Assembly (NCBI GenBank): GCA_963833885.1
Contig: CAWHZU010000015.1
Coordinates: forward strand, 62,001-126,000
DNA: 64,000 bases
Direction: 5' to 3'
From: JASHPR01 sp963833885
Lineage (GTDB): Bacteria; Actinomycetota; Actinomycetes; Streptosporangiales; Streptosporangiaceae
Both the position numbers and the translations under genes were made by a program. Positions within the stretch are counted from its first letter, which is position 1; each line of letters starts with the position of its first letter. The notes under the pieces were generated by a model. It had not been told where the DNA came from. It worked only from the letters and a program-made list of their open reading frames with translations, and did no database searches. Shown here piece after piece: positions 36,042 to 44,663 of the stretch.

Positions 36042-36121
36042 GACCTCAACCCGGCGGGGCGAACCCCAGCCAGGTCTGCCTAGGTGGCTAGGAATATGTC
36101 CGCGCGCGGCGTTGCCAGGGC

Positions 36122-37615
36122 TCACAGTGGCGGCCCTTGGTCAGCGCTGTGTTGCGGTGACGGTGAGGCCAGTCGTGCATCATCTGGCTGTGCCCGCGCG
36201 ACGGTGGGGATGAACAGGGTGCAGGCCAAGCCGATCAGGCTGAGGACGGCGGCGATGGCGAAGGCGCGGTCGTAGCCGGCGGCCAGCGCGCCGGCCGGGG
36301 AGAGCCCGGTGGCGAGGGAGCTGTGCGTGCGGGCGACTGCAACCGTCGCGAGCGCGGCCAGGCCGATCGACCCGCCGACCTGGCGGGAGGTGTTGAGCAC
36401 CCCGGAGGCGAGGCCGGCCTGGCTGAGCGGGACGCCGGTCGTTGCCGCGGTGGCGAGCGGCGTGAACAGCAAGCCGAGCGCGAGCGCGACGATCAGGCCG
36501 GGTCCCAGCACATGCGCAACGTAGGAGCCGTGCGCCGGAATCTCGGCGAGCCAGGCAAAGCCGCCGGTGGCGAGCAGCATCCCACCGGCCAGCAGCGGTC
36601 TCAGGCCGATCCTTGGCAGCAGGCGGGGGCTGGCCTGGGCGCCCGCCATGATGGCGATCGCCATCGGGATGAACGCGAGCCCGGCTCGCAGCGCGCTGTA
36701 GCCGAGCACGTCCTGGAGGTACAGCGACAGGAAGTACCACATGGCGAAGAACGCGGCACCGACCAGCAGCATGACAACGTTCGCGCCAGCCACCGACCTT
36801 GAGCGCAGGAGCTGGAACGGGACGAGTGCCGCGGTGGCCTGGCGGTGCTCGATGACCGCGAAGGCTGCCAGCAAAACCGCCGCGACCGCGAGGCCCGACA
36901 GAGTGAAAGCCGAGAGCCACGCGTGGGTGCTGGTCTCGATGATGGCGTAGACGAGGGCGCCCAGCCCGGCGGTGATCGTGACCGCGCCGCCGATATCGAT
37001 GCGCGGCCGGCCCGCGTCACTGGATGGGCGGCGGAGCTCGGTCAGGTATGCGGCGGCGGCCGCGGCGGTGATGACCCCGATGGGGAGGTTGACGAACAGC
37101 ACCCACCGCCAGGACAGTTCGGCCGTGAGCACGCCGCCGAGGATCGCGCCCGCGGCGCCGCCAGCACCGGCGACCGCGCTCCACATGCCGATCGCCCTGG
37201 CGCGCCGTTGCCGATCGGTGAAGGTCGTGACGATGATCGTCAGACTGGCGGGGGACAGGAACGCGCCGCCGACGCCCTGAGCGGCGCGGGCCGCGGTCAG
37301 CCACGCCGAGGTCTGTGCCACGCCGCCGGCCAGGCTGGCCACGGTGAAGAGCCCCAGCCCGAACAGGTAGCTGCGGCGACGGCCAAACAAGTCGGCGGCG
37401 CGGCCGCCGAAGAGCAGGAACCCGGCGAACGTCAGCACGTAGGCGTTGACCACCCATTGCAGTCCCGAGGCGGTGTAGTGCAGGTCGCGGCCGATGGACG
37501 GCAGGGCCACGGTGACGATCGACACGTCCAGCACGACCATGAACTGCGCCACGCACGCCAGCGCGAGGACCACCCCATCGGGAGCGTCGGGCCTCGGCGC
37601 GATGATCCGCCTCAC
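36122..37615 (-). CDS. DHA2-family (EmrB/QacA) drug efflux MFS transporter
   Basis: A 497-residue membrane protein starting at GTG 37615, overlapping the preceding oxidoreductase stop. About 14 hydrophobic segments are visible; motif A-like GGRAADLFGRRR follows the second helix, and motif C-like GAGGAAGAILGGVL lies in the fifth. The N-terminal VVLDVSIVTVALPSIGRDL is characteristic of the 14-helix proton-coupled efflux pumps. It is co-transcribed with a deazaflavin-type oxidoreductase and divergent from a MarR regulator, the usual layout for a stress-inducible detoxification unit. Confidence 0.9.
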   Translation of the reverse strand: MRRIIAPRPDAPDGVVLALACVAQFMVVLDVSIVTVALPSIGRDLHYTASGLQWVVNAYVLTFAGFLLFGGRAADLFGRRRSYLFGLGLFTVASLAGGVAQTSAWLTAARAAQGVGGAFLSPASLTIIVTTFTDRQRRARAIGMWSAVAGAGGAAGAILGGVLTAELSWRWVLFVNLPIGVITAAAAAAYLTELRRPSSDAGRPRIDIGGAVTITAGLGALVYAIIETSTHAWLSAFTLSGLAVAAVLLAAFAVIEHRQATAALVPFQLLRSRSVAGANVVMLLVGAAFFAMWYFLSLYLQDVLGYSALRAGLAFIPMAIAIMAGAQASPRLLPRIGLRPLLAGGMLLATGGFAWLAEIPAHGSYVAHVLGPGLIVALALGLLFTPLATAATTGVPLSQAGLASGVLNTSRQVGGSIGLAALATVAVARTHSSLATGLSPAGALAAGYDRAFAIAAVLSLIGLACTLFIPTVARAQPDDARLASPSPQHSADQGPPL

Positions 37616-38169
37616 CTCCGGGCCTCCGGAAGGGTGAGGCTGGGGGCGTGGGAGCCGGCGTCGGCTGCAGCGGCGCTCCGGGTGCGGGGCGCGAGCGATG
37701 GCAGAACCGGGGTAAGGACGATCACGGGCACCTCGCGGTCGGCCATCGCCTGGTAGGAGTGGAGTTGCGGCTGCTCGGAGGCGTACCTGTCGAACAGGCC
37801 GTCACGCTCCGCGTCAGCGGCGACGCGGGCCAGCGCCTCCAGCACCGCCGTTCCGACCTCAACGGTCACGGCCGGGTGGGCGAGCAGGTTGTGGTACCAC
37901 GCCGGGTTCGCGCCGTTGGCCCCCGCGGCGACCACGTGGCGCTCACCGTCGGCCACGTACGTGACCGGCACCGTGCGGCGCCGGCCGCTGCGCGCGCCGA
38001 CGGTGGTGAGCAGCAGCAACGGCAGCCCGGCGAACCGGCCGCCGACGGTGCCGCCGCTCGCCCGGAACTCGTCGATCACCTGCCGGTTCGGGTCCGTCTC
38101 GTCGTGGGCTGGCGAATCCTGGGGCATCCCCGGCCTCTGCTGCGGCATCCTCGGCCTCCGTTGCGGCAT
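37612..38169 (-). CDS. Deazaflavin-dependent nitroreductase-family protein
   Basis: A 185-residue split-barrel protein. RFAGLPLLLLTTVGARSGRR and TYVADGERHVVAAGANGANP, followed by PAWYHNLLAHPAVTVEVG, identify the F420-binding DDN-like family that reduces quinones or nitro compounds. The first 15 or so residues come from a 21-base triplicated stretch (MPQ-rich) and may not belong to the original protein; a later Met in that stretch could be the true start. GTGA overlap couples it to the efflux pump. Confidence 0.85.
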   Translation of the reverse strand: MPQRRPRMPQQRPGMPQDSPAHDETDPNRQVIDEFRASGGTVGGRFAGLPLLLLTTVGARSGRRRTVPVTYVADGERHVVAAGANGANPAWYHNLLAHPAVTVEVGTAVLEALARVAADAERDGLFDRYASEQPQLHSYQAMADREVPVIVLTPVLPSLAPRTRSAAAADAGSHAPSLTLPEARR

Positions 38170-38183
38170 CTTCGGCCTCTATT
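38121..38183. repeat. Three tandem 21-base repeats
   Basis: Three direct copies of a 21-base unit (38121-38141, 38142-38162, 38163-38183) sharing GGCATC-x2-CGGCCTC run from inside the oxidoreductase start region towards the MarR operator. Because 21 is divisible by three they add MPQ-rich residues without breaking the frame, and they change the distance between operator and coding start. Confidence 0.85.
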
Positions 38184-38185
38184 GT

Positions 38186-38204
38186 TAGTGGTAAACCACC
38201 ACTA
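38186..38204. promoter_or_regulatory. MarR-type operator between divergent genes
   Basis: TAGTGGTAAACCACCACTA has perfect seven-base arms (TAGTGGT/ACCACTA) around a five-base centre and sits in the 65-base gap between the oxidoreductase/efflux operon and the marR gene. Size, symmetry and place match operators of MarR dimers, which would repress both directions until a ligand is bound. Confidence 0.65.
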
Positions 38205-38234
38205 TAGTCAACCAGCTACTGCTGGTAGGGTCAG

Positions 38235-38696
38235 ATGGCGATGGCTCGTTACGACATGCCGTCACCAGACGACGGCTACCTCGCCCTGGTGCTCGACGCG
38301 GACCTCCGGCTGCTGGACGCGGCCGACCGGCTGCGCCAGCACTGGGCCGCGCACGCCGCCGCGCTCGGCCTGACCTCCATCCAGGCGAAGGTCCTGCTCC
38401 GGCTCACCCCGGGCGAGGCGACCCCGATGCGAAAGCTCGCCCAGCAGCTTGACTACGACGCTTCCAACCTGACCACGCTCGTGGACAAGCTTGCCGGGCG
38501 CGGAGCGCTGGAACGCCAGGCAGATCCCGGCGACCGCCGGGTGAAGGCGCTGGTGCTCACCGCCGAAGGGCAGCGCCTGCGCGAGGAGTTCTGGCACAAC
38601 CTCGTCACCGACGCCGGGCCCCTCGCCCCGCTCCGGGAACTGGACCTGCGCGCCCTGACCCGGCTCCTAGCCAAGCTCGACCAGCCCGCCGGGTAG
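38235..38696 (+). CDS. MarR-family transcriptional regulator
   Basis: A 153-residue winged-helix protein: helix-turn-helix within MRKLAQQLDYDASNLTTLVD and the wing around RQADPGDRRVKALVLTAEGQ. The LTSIQAKVLLRLTP segment precedes it, as in MarR/DUF24-like drug-response regulators. ATG 38235 is used; ATG 38241 is two codons later. Divergent from the oxidoreductase-efflux operon with a palindrome between, so it most likely represses that operon and itself. Confidence 0.9.
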   Translation: MAMARYDMPSPDDGYLALVLDADLRLLDAADRLRQHWAAHAAALGLTSIQAKVLLRLTPGEATPMRKLAQQLDYDASNLTTLVDKLAGRGALERQADPGDRRVKALVLTAEGQRLREEFWHNLVTDAGPLAPLRELDLRALTRLLAKLDQPAG

Positions 38697-38739
38697 CGGC
38701 TTACGACCGCGGGCCCGTCCGGGTTGACCGGCGCATGAG

Positions 38740-40464
38740 CTAGCTGAACGGGTAGATGGCAGCGGAGGTTCCCGCGTCTCCCCAGGTAATGTCCACCGCA
38801 ACACCCGGCCACGGCACGTTGCCGAAGGTCGCGTCGACCTCGACGGTGCCACCGGGAGGCACGGTTGCCGTCCAGTTGGGGTTGTCGCTGCAGGTCGTGT
38901 CGGAGGCTGCGACTGTGCCGTCGTTGCCGTCGCCGCCGGACATCGTCTCGCCAACGAATGCGGCATCAGCCCAGTCCCCGGGGCAGCCCAGGGTAACCGA
39001 GGCGGACTCGATGTTCTGGTACGTGATGCCGATGGTCCAGGCGAGCGGGACGCCGGACGAGTAGGGCTGCACCGACGTGGCCGTCCAGGTGACCTGGAAG
39101 CCGTCATAGTCGCTGCTGATCAGAGCGTCCGGATCGGGGTACGTGCCGCCAAGGGTGCACCCCGTCCCGTCCGGCTCGCACACGGTGGCAGGAGGTGGCC
39201 CGCTGCCTCCTCCTCCTCCTCCACCACCACCACCACCGCCGCCTCCGCTTCCGCCACCACCGTTGCTTCCGTTGCTTCCGCTTCCGCCGCTGCTGCCGGT
39301 TCCTGTGCCGTGGTGAGAAGGCGTCGGTGAGGGCGAGGGTGTCGGGGTCGGCGCAGGTGAGGCGGTGAACGGCGGCGTAGAGGGCGAGGGCCCGACCACG
39401 ACCGGGTGAACCGCCACCGGCGGGTGGCTTCCGCCGCCGTGCCGGTGCGACACGACGGAGGCGAGGGCGGTGCCCGCCGCGACGACGGCCGCCCCGACGC
39501 CGACCGCGATGATCGCCTTGACCGGGCTGAGGTGCCGGAGCCGGAAGATCCGGCGTACCCGGATCCGTTCCACGGTCGTACTCTGCACCGCGGGCGGCGC
39601 GCCAGACGGCCACAACGCCGCCAGCAGCAGTGCTGCCTCGCCCAGGTGCGATCGGCCGCGGCTTGCCCAGTCCTTGCCGTATGCGCGGACCGCGACCATC
39701 CGCAGTTCGGTAACGAAACTGGCCGCGTCGGCCGGGCGATCCTGCGGGTTCTTGGCCATCCCGGCGGCCACCATCTGCCGCAGCGCAGTGGGTACCGGCT
39801 CCATGGGCACCGGGTCGGAGCGGTGCTGGCGCAGCAGCGCTTCAGGTTCCCCGCTGAACGGCGGATGACCGGTAAGGCACTCGTAGAACGTGGCCGTCGC
39901 GGCATAGACGTCGCTCGCCGGGCTGGCTGCGCGGCCGTCGAACTGCTCGGGGGCTGCGTACCGCAAGGTGCCCGCTGGAATTGGGTGCCCGCCGGCGCGG
40001 GCCGCCAGACCGAAATCGGTCAGCTTGCTCGCGCCGTCACCGTTGACCAGCACGTTCTCCGGTTTGTAGTCGCGGTGCACCACGCCTTGCCGGTGCGCCG
40101 CGGCCAGGCCCAGCAGCGAACCCTGCAGCACGACCAGGGCGGATTCCGGCTTGGTCGAGCCCTGGTGCGCCAGGATCTCGCGCAGCGAGACACCCTCGAC
40201 CAACTCCATCACAATCGCGGCGCCAGACGGCGATTCGACGTATTCGTAGAGCCGGACCACGTTCGGGTCATCCAGCGACGCCAGCGTCTCGGCCTCGCCA
40301 TGGAACATCTCGGCGAATCCCTGGTCGGCCAGTAAGTCCTGACGCAGGTACTTGATCGCTACCAGCACGCCCGAGACGTGGTGCCGGGCCAGCACTACTT
40401 CACCGAATCCGCCCGAACCCAGTCTCTTTAACTCGGTGTACCCGGGAACGCTCCACTCTGGCAT
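38740..40464 (-). CDS. Membrane-anchored Ser/Thr protein kinase
   Basis: A 574-residue PknB-type kinase with GGAGGGGG before the ATG. Residues 1-260 are the kinase: glycine loop GSGGFG 16-21, Lys38 (VAIKYL), catalytic HRDYKPEN at 130-137 (Asp132, Lys134) and DFG 150-152. One transmembrane helix spans about 316-338. Outside are a Pro/Thr/Ser linker, a polyglycine/serine tract (about 390-422) and a C-terminal beta-rich domain (430-574) with four cysteines that is not PASTA and may sense an extracellular ligand or bind a polymer. Confidence 0.9.
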   Translation of the reverse strand: MPEWSVPGYTELKRLGSGGFGEVVLARHHVSGVLVAIKYLRQDLLADQGFAEMFHGEAETLASLDDPNVVRLYEYVESPSGAAIVMELVEGVSLREILAHQGSTKPESALVVLQGSLLGLAAAHRQGVVHRDYKPENVLVNGDGASKLTDFGLAARAGGHPIPAGTLRYAAPEQFDGRAASPASDVYAATATFYECLTGHPPFSGEPEALLRQHRSDPVPMEPVPTALRQMVAAGMAKNPQDRPADAASFVTELRMVAVRAYGKDWASRGRSHLGEAALLLAALWPSGAPPAVQSTTVERIRVRRIFRLRHLSPVKAIIAVGVGAAVVAAGTALASVVSHRHGGGSHPPVAVHPVVVGPSPSTPPFTASPAPTPTPSPSPTPSHHGTGTGSSGGSGSNGSNGGGGSGGGGGGGGGGGGGGSGPPPATVCEPDGTGCTLGGTYPDPDALISSDYDGFQVTWTATSVQPYSSGVPLAWTIGITYQNIESASVTLGCPGDWADAAFVGETMSGGDGNDGTVAASDTTCSDNPNWTATVPPGGTVEVDATFGNVPWPGVAVDITWGDAGTSAAIYPFS

Positions 40465-40884
40465 TGAGATCCCCCTCCAGCCGGCGTCCTTGCTGCCATC
40501 CCAGTCGTGTGAGATGGAGAACGCGACGGCACCTGGTTGCGCTCGCCGGTACGCCGCTGTCGCCGGGCGGCACACCTGCGCTGCGCGGTTTAGTGCGGAA
40601 TTGTTCGGTGTGGGGACATCGCGGATCGTTCGGTCAGCACCTGACGATCATGCAGGTGCGGCACCACCTCAGCGGTGGCAGATAAGCTCACGGTGAGCGC
40701 CGAGCTGACGAGCCGGCGCACGTCTGCGCTAGCCGGCTGCCCCGGCCCACGCATTGCTGACTCTCCCCCATTGGTCCACCCTTCGGCCGAAAGCCCGCAC
40801 GGCCATGGTGAATCATTTCTTGTTTTGTCAGTAGACTCCCGTCCGATTCCGATGTCAACGCTGCGCCGGGCTAAGCGCACACAC
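40465..40884. other. Non-coding interval upstream of kinase
   Basis: No frame in this 420-base stretch has recognisable protein features. A short AT-rich patch at 40810-40835 and a CCACC/GGTGG dyad near 40665-40679 could be regulatory. It separates the start of the kinase gene from the 3' end of the amidohydrolase gene. Confidence 0.4.
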
Positions 40885-42315
40885 CTACGCTGTCGACGCG
40901 ATGGAGCCGTCGATCAGCGTGGCGGCCACAAGATCTGCGGACGGCGCGGCGAGCGCATCGGCCAGCGGGACGCCCAGCAGCACGAGGTCGGCCGGGGAGC
41001 CAGCTGCTACCCGCCTGGGTGCGGAGCCGGGAGCGTCTGGCGGGCTCAGGTAGCCCGCCAGGGCTTGGGAAGGTGTGAGACGTTCCGCTGGCCCGACGAC
41101 GTGGCCGGACGGGCTGGACCGGTGGACCGCCGCGGTGATCACCGTCCACGGATCGAGTGGCCCGTAGGGGGCGTCGCTGGACAGGGCGCAGCCGACGCCA
41201 GCGTCGAGCAGTGACCGCGCGCGGTAGAGGTCGTCGTGTTCTGCGACGGGCACGTCGCGCACGTAGTGGTCCCCGCGCTGGGTGAGGAAGCCGGGCTGCG
41301 TGACGACCGTCAGCGCGAGGCTGCCCAGCCGGGAGATGAGCTCGGCAGGAACCAGCGCGGCGTGCTCGATCCGGTCGGCGGGGCGGGTTCCGGCGTCGTC
41401 GAGCGCGGCAAGCAGCAGGACCAGCGCCTCGCGGGTGACGCAGTGGACGGCTACCGCCCGCCCGGCGGCGTGGGCGGTGCGGATGCGATCGGTCAGCGTG
41501 TCGATGTCGGGAAGCGCGGAATCGGCGAGGATGATCTTGAACGGACCCGCGGCGAGGGGGTTTGGCCCTGCGGTGGGGGAGTCTGCCCCGGCAGCCGGGG
41601 CCCAGCCCAGCGGTACGCCGAGTAGCTGGACATGCTGGGGGACGGTGCCCTCGGCCGTGGCGGCGCCTATCGCGTCAGTCGCCGCAGTGTCCAGGTCGGG
41701 GGTGGCGTCGGTGACGTGGGTGATGCCGAGCCGCGCGAGCCGGGCTCCGACCGCGCGCAGTTCGGGCGGGCGGGAACGGGGCAGCCGGGTGCGGAGCCAG
41801 TCATCGGCGCGCCACAGCCGGCCGGTGGGGCGGGACTGGCCATCACGCTCGATGCCGGGGTGCTCGGCCCCGGCCAGGCCGAGCGCCCGCGCTCCCGCGG
41901 TGTTGACCATCCACAGGGCGCCGCTGCGGTGCTGGAGCCGGACCGGGCGCTCGCGGTGCAGGCGGTCGAGGCCGGCTACGTCCAGCAGTCCGGCCACGTC
42001 TTCGCTGTAGCCGATGCCGCGCACCCACCCGTCCTCACCGGCCGGCGCTCCGGCGAGAGCCGCGGCCAGCGCGTCCGGCCCGGTTACCTTAGGGGGGCCG
42101 CACTGCACCGAGGCCGACGCCGCGGCCATCGCGTGCAGGTGCAAGTGGTGGTCGCAGAGCCCGGGAATCAAGGCACCGCCCCGGGCATCGATGACTTCCT
42201 CCCGTGCGCCCGGGGAGAGCCGGTGACCGATCTCGGTGATGACTCCGCCCGCGATGCGCACGTCCACGGGGGCACGGCCGTGCACCTCGGCGTCGCGCAG
42301 CAGGAGTCCGGTCAT
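40885..42315 (-). CDS. Amidohydrolase family protein (YtcJ-like)
   Basis: A 476-residue metal-dependent hydrolase starting at the ATG that overlaps the CaiB stop (ATGA). N-terminal beta-sandwich (LLLRDAEVHGRAPVDVRIAG), then the first metal site DHHLHLHAM after GGALIPGLC, later HCVTREAL, RIEHAALVP and SSDAPYGPLDP, in the order of the amidohydrolase superfamily. Such enzymes hydrolyse amide or ester bonds of small molecules. A frame extending upstream to 43017 is the shadow of the CoA-transferase gene. Confidence 0.85.
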   Translation of the reverse strand: MTGLLLRDAEVHGRAPVDVRIAGGVITEIGHRLSPGAREEVIDARGGALIPGLCDHHLHLHAMAAASASVQCGPPKVTGPDALAAALAGAPAGEDGWVRGIGYSEDVAGLLDVAGLDRLHRERPVRLQHRSGALWMVNTAGARALGLAGAEHPGIERDGQSRPTGRLWRADDWLRTRLPRSRPPELRAVGARLARLGITHVTDATPDLDTAATDAIGAATAEGTVPQHVQLLGVPLGWAPAAGADSPTAGPNPLAAGPFKIILADSALPDIDTLTDRIRTAHAAGRAVAVHCVTREALVLLLAALDDAGTRPADRIEHAALVPAELISRLGSLALTVVTQPGFLTQRGDHYVRDVPVAEHDDLYRARSLLDAGVGCALSSDAPYGPLDPWTVITAAVHRSSPSGHVVGPAERLTPSQALAGYLSPPDAPGSAPRRVAAGSPADLVLLGVPLADALAAPSADLVAATLIDGSIASTA

Positions 42316-43559
42316 GACGCCGGGATCCGCAGCTCCCGCAGCACCTGGTCGGTGTGCTCGCCCGGGCCAGCAGCGCGGCCGGTCGCGGCACGCGCGCGCG
42401 GATGCGCGACCGGCACCGGACCGGACGCGGTGTCGATGACCCAGCCGGTCCCGGCGCGTCGCGCCGCGGGCGCGGGACGTGGTTGCGCCGCAGCCAGGGT
42501 GGCCGCGACCACACCCGCCATGGAGACGTCGAACAGCATGCCGCGGCCGTCGCGCTGCGCGGACATGGCAAGCTCGGCGGCTACGAGACCGGTCAGCGGG
42601 TCGGCGAGCGCATCGCCGCAGAAGACCGGGTGCCCCCGCTCGTCGCACGCGACCAGGCCGGCTCCAGCGGCCACGTCGTCGCCGAAGCCGACCCGCGTGG
42701 AGTCCCGGCCGGCGGCGGTGATCGACACCCAGATCGTGCCCTGCTCGACGGCCGCCGCGGCGTCGAGCCCGAACCCGGCCAGCGCGCGCGGCCGGGACGA
42801 CTCGATCACGATGTCCGCCGCGGCCACCAGCGCGGCGAGCGCGCCCCGGCCTGCGGCCGTCGCCGGGTCCAGCAGCACGGCGCGGTGCCCGGCATGCAGG
42901 AGGTTGTAGAAGTCCTGGTTGCCGCGGCGGGCCCCGTCCAGCCGCTGCGGCGTCTCCACCTTGACGACCCGGGCTCCGGCCAGGCCGAGCAGGTGGGCGC
43001 AGAGCGGCCCGGCCCACAGCGCGCTGAAGTCCACCACGAGCAGGCCAGCCGGGGACCGGGTTCGATCAGCGGTCGGGGTGGTAGCGGGCGGGGTGGCGGG
43101 GTCGACCGGCGCGGCTGGCAGGCCGAGCAGGCCTGCCCGATCCGCAAGCTCGGCCCCGGTGTGCGTACGCAGCCAGGCGGCGACGGCGGACCACGGATCG
43201 TCCGGCAGCTCCGCGCCGACCAGGGCCGCTAGCAGCACCGGGTCGTCAGGCCGGGCGCAGGACACAGCGGCCCAGCCGTCCGAGGTTGGCAGCAGCCGGG
43301 TCGCGCCGCCGGCCGAGATCTGGCCGCGCCGCTGGTGCCCGGTGAACGCCGCGCGCTCGGCGAGCAGGGCCGCGCCGTCGAGCCGAACCGGATGGCGGCT
43401 CCCCGCGGTCGCAACGGCCAGCCGCGCGCCGATCCGGCCGGCCATGGTGGCCGCGTCGCCGGGAGGGACCAGCGGCGGACCGTCTGGATGTCCGGTCAGC
43501 GAGACGATGCCGCTGCGGGCCCAGTCCGCCGCCGCACCAGCGCTGACCTCGTCCGACAT
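42312..43559 (-). CDS. CaiB/BaiF-type protein with apparently rearranged domain order
   Basis: A 415-residue protein. The canonical class III CoA-transferase N-terminal Rossmann segment (GLLVVDFSALWAGPLCAHLL, ARVVKVETPQRLDG, NLLHAGHRAVLLD) begins only at about residue 178. The preceding 175 residues read like the family's small domain (TSDGWAAVSCARPDDPVLLA, ADRAGLLGLPAAPVDP), which normally comes after the Rossmann part. The C-terminus (GEHTDQVLRELRI) is typical. This suggests a permuted or fused layout. Divergent from the crotonase gene by 24 bases. Confidence 0.75.
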   Translation of the reverse strand: MSDEVSAGAAADWARSGIVSLTGHPDGPPLVPPGDAATMAGRIGARLAVATAGSRHPVRLDGAALLAERAAFTGHQRRGQISAGGATRLLPTSDGWAAVSCARPDDPVLLAALVGAELPDDPWSAVAAWLRTHTGAELADRAGLLGLPAAPVDPATPPATTPTADRTRSPAGLLVVDFSALWAGPLCAHLLGLAGARVVKVETPQRLDGARRGNQDFYNLLHAGHRAVLLDPATAAGRGALAALVAAADIVIESSRPRALAGFGLDAAAAVEQGTIWVSITAAGRDSTRVGFGDDVAAGAGLVACDERGHPVFCGDALADPLTGLVAAELAMSAQRDGRGMLFDVSMAGVVAATLAAAQPRPAPAARRAGTGWVIDTASGPVPVAHPRARAATGRAAGPGEHTDQVLRELRIPAS

Positions 43560-43583
43560 GGCAGCGATGGTACGCTGCGCCCC

Positions 43584-44641
43584 GTGGCTGGCTGGGTCTC
43601 GCTGCGGCAGCTCGCCGACGGGGCGACGCAGACGCCGCTGCTCGACGCCGCGGGCCAGCCGGCCGGACCACTCGTCCTCGTCGACCTGGATGCGCCGGCC
43701 GATCCGGACCTCCTGGCCCAGGCATCCCGGGCGGCACAGGCGGCCGAGCGCGTCCTGGTCGGCGTGCGGACCGGTGAACCTCTTGACGAGCAGTGGCACG
43801 ACCTACTCGCCGCGCTCAGCCTGACGCTCACACCGGCGCGCGAGCAGGACCCGCCGCGCCCGTGCGTGGCGCTGCCCGACCCGGCAGCGACGGCGAGCTC
43901 GCTCCTGGCCGCAGCCGCCGATCGCCCGCAGGCTTGCCTGGTGCTCTCCCAGGTACTGCGCGCCGGGGCCGGGCTCGACGTGCGATCCGCGCTGAACGTC
44001 GAGTCGTTCGCGTACTCCACCCTCCTGGGCGGTGCCGAGTTCCGGCGGCTGGCTGGACAGCCGGCCCGCCCGGCCGGTCCCGCCGCCCGGCCCGGACCCA
44101 GCGGTGCTCACCGAGCGGGATGACGGCGTCATGCGGGTGACGCTTAACCGCCCGGCGCGGCGCAACGCCTACAGCCGCGAGCTGCGGGACGCGCTCGTGG
44201 AAGCACTGCTGGTCCCGATCCTGGACGAGACGATCACGCGTGTCGTCATCGCCGGGGCCGGGCCGTCGTTCTGCTCGGGCGGTGACCTGGACGAGTTCGG
44301 GACCGCCCCGGACACCGCCACCGCCCACTTCATCCGTACCAGCGGCGGAGCGGCCGGACTGCTGCACCGCATCGCCGACCGTACCGAGGTCAAGCTGCAC
44401 GGCTCCTGCGTCGGCGCTGGCATTGAGCTCGCGGCGTTTGCGGGCCGGGTCATCGCCCAGCCCGGCACGACGTTCCGCCTGCCGGAGGTGGCCATGGGCC
44501 TGATACCAGGGTGCCGGGGGGACCGTGAGCATCCCGCGCAGAATCGGGCCATGGCGAACTCTGTACCTGGCCCTGTCTGGCACGGCGCTCGACGCGCACA
44601 CGGCAGCCCGGTGGGGTCTCGTCGACCAGGTGACCGGCTAG
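43584..44641 (+). pseudogene. Tandem crotonase-fold gene with two frame breaks
   Basis: From GTG 43584 the first 155 codons encode a shortened, degenerate crotonase-like unit (PLVLVDLDAPADPDLLA, RVLVGVRTGEP, LNVESFAYSTLLGGAEFRR). After an extra base near 44050 a standard crotonase follows (VMRVTLNRPARRNAYSRELR, GPSFCSGGDLDEFG, GAGIELAAFAG with Glu, FRLPEVAMGLIPG with Glu), so both catalytic acids are present. GGG instead of GG at 44509-44511 breaks the frame again before SIPRRIGPWRTLYLALSGTA; the restored frame ends at TAG 44641. Corrected, the product would be about 351 residues. Confidence 0.75.
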
Positions 44642-44663
44642 CGGGCTGCCCAAAACTGGCGGC

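Noticed and set aside
38121..38204. Possible CRISPR-like repeats
   Set aside because: The units are directly adjacent 21-base tandem copies with no spacers.
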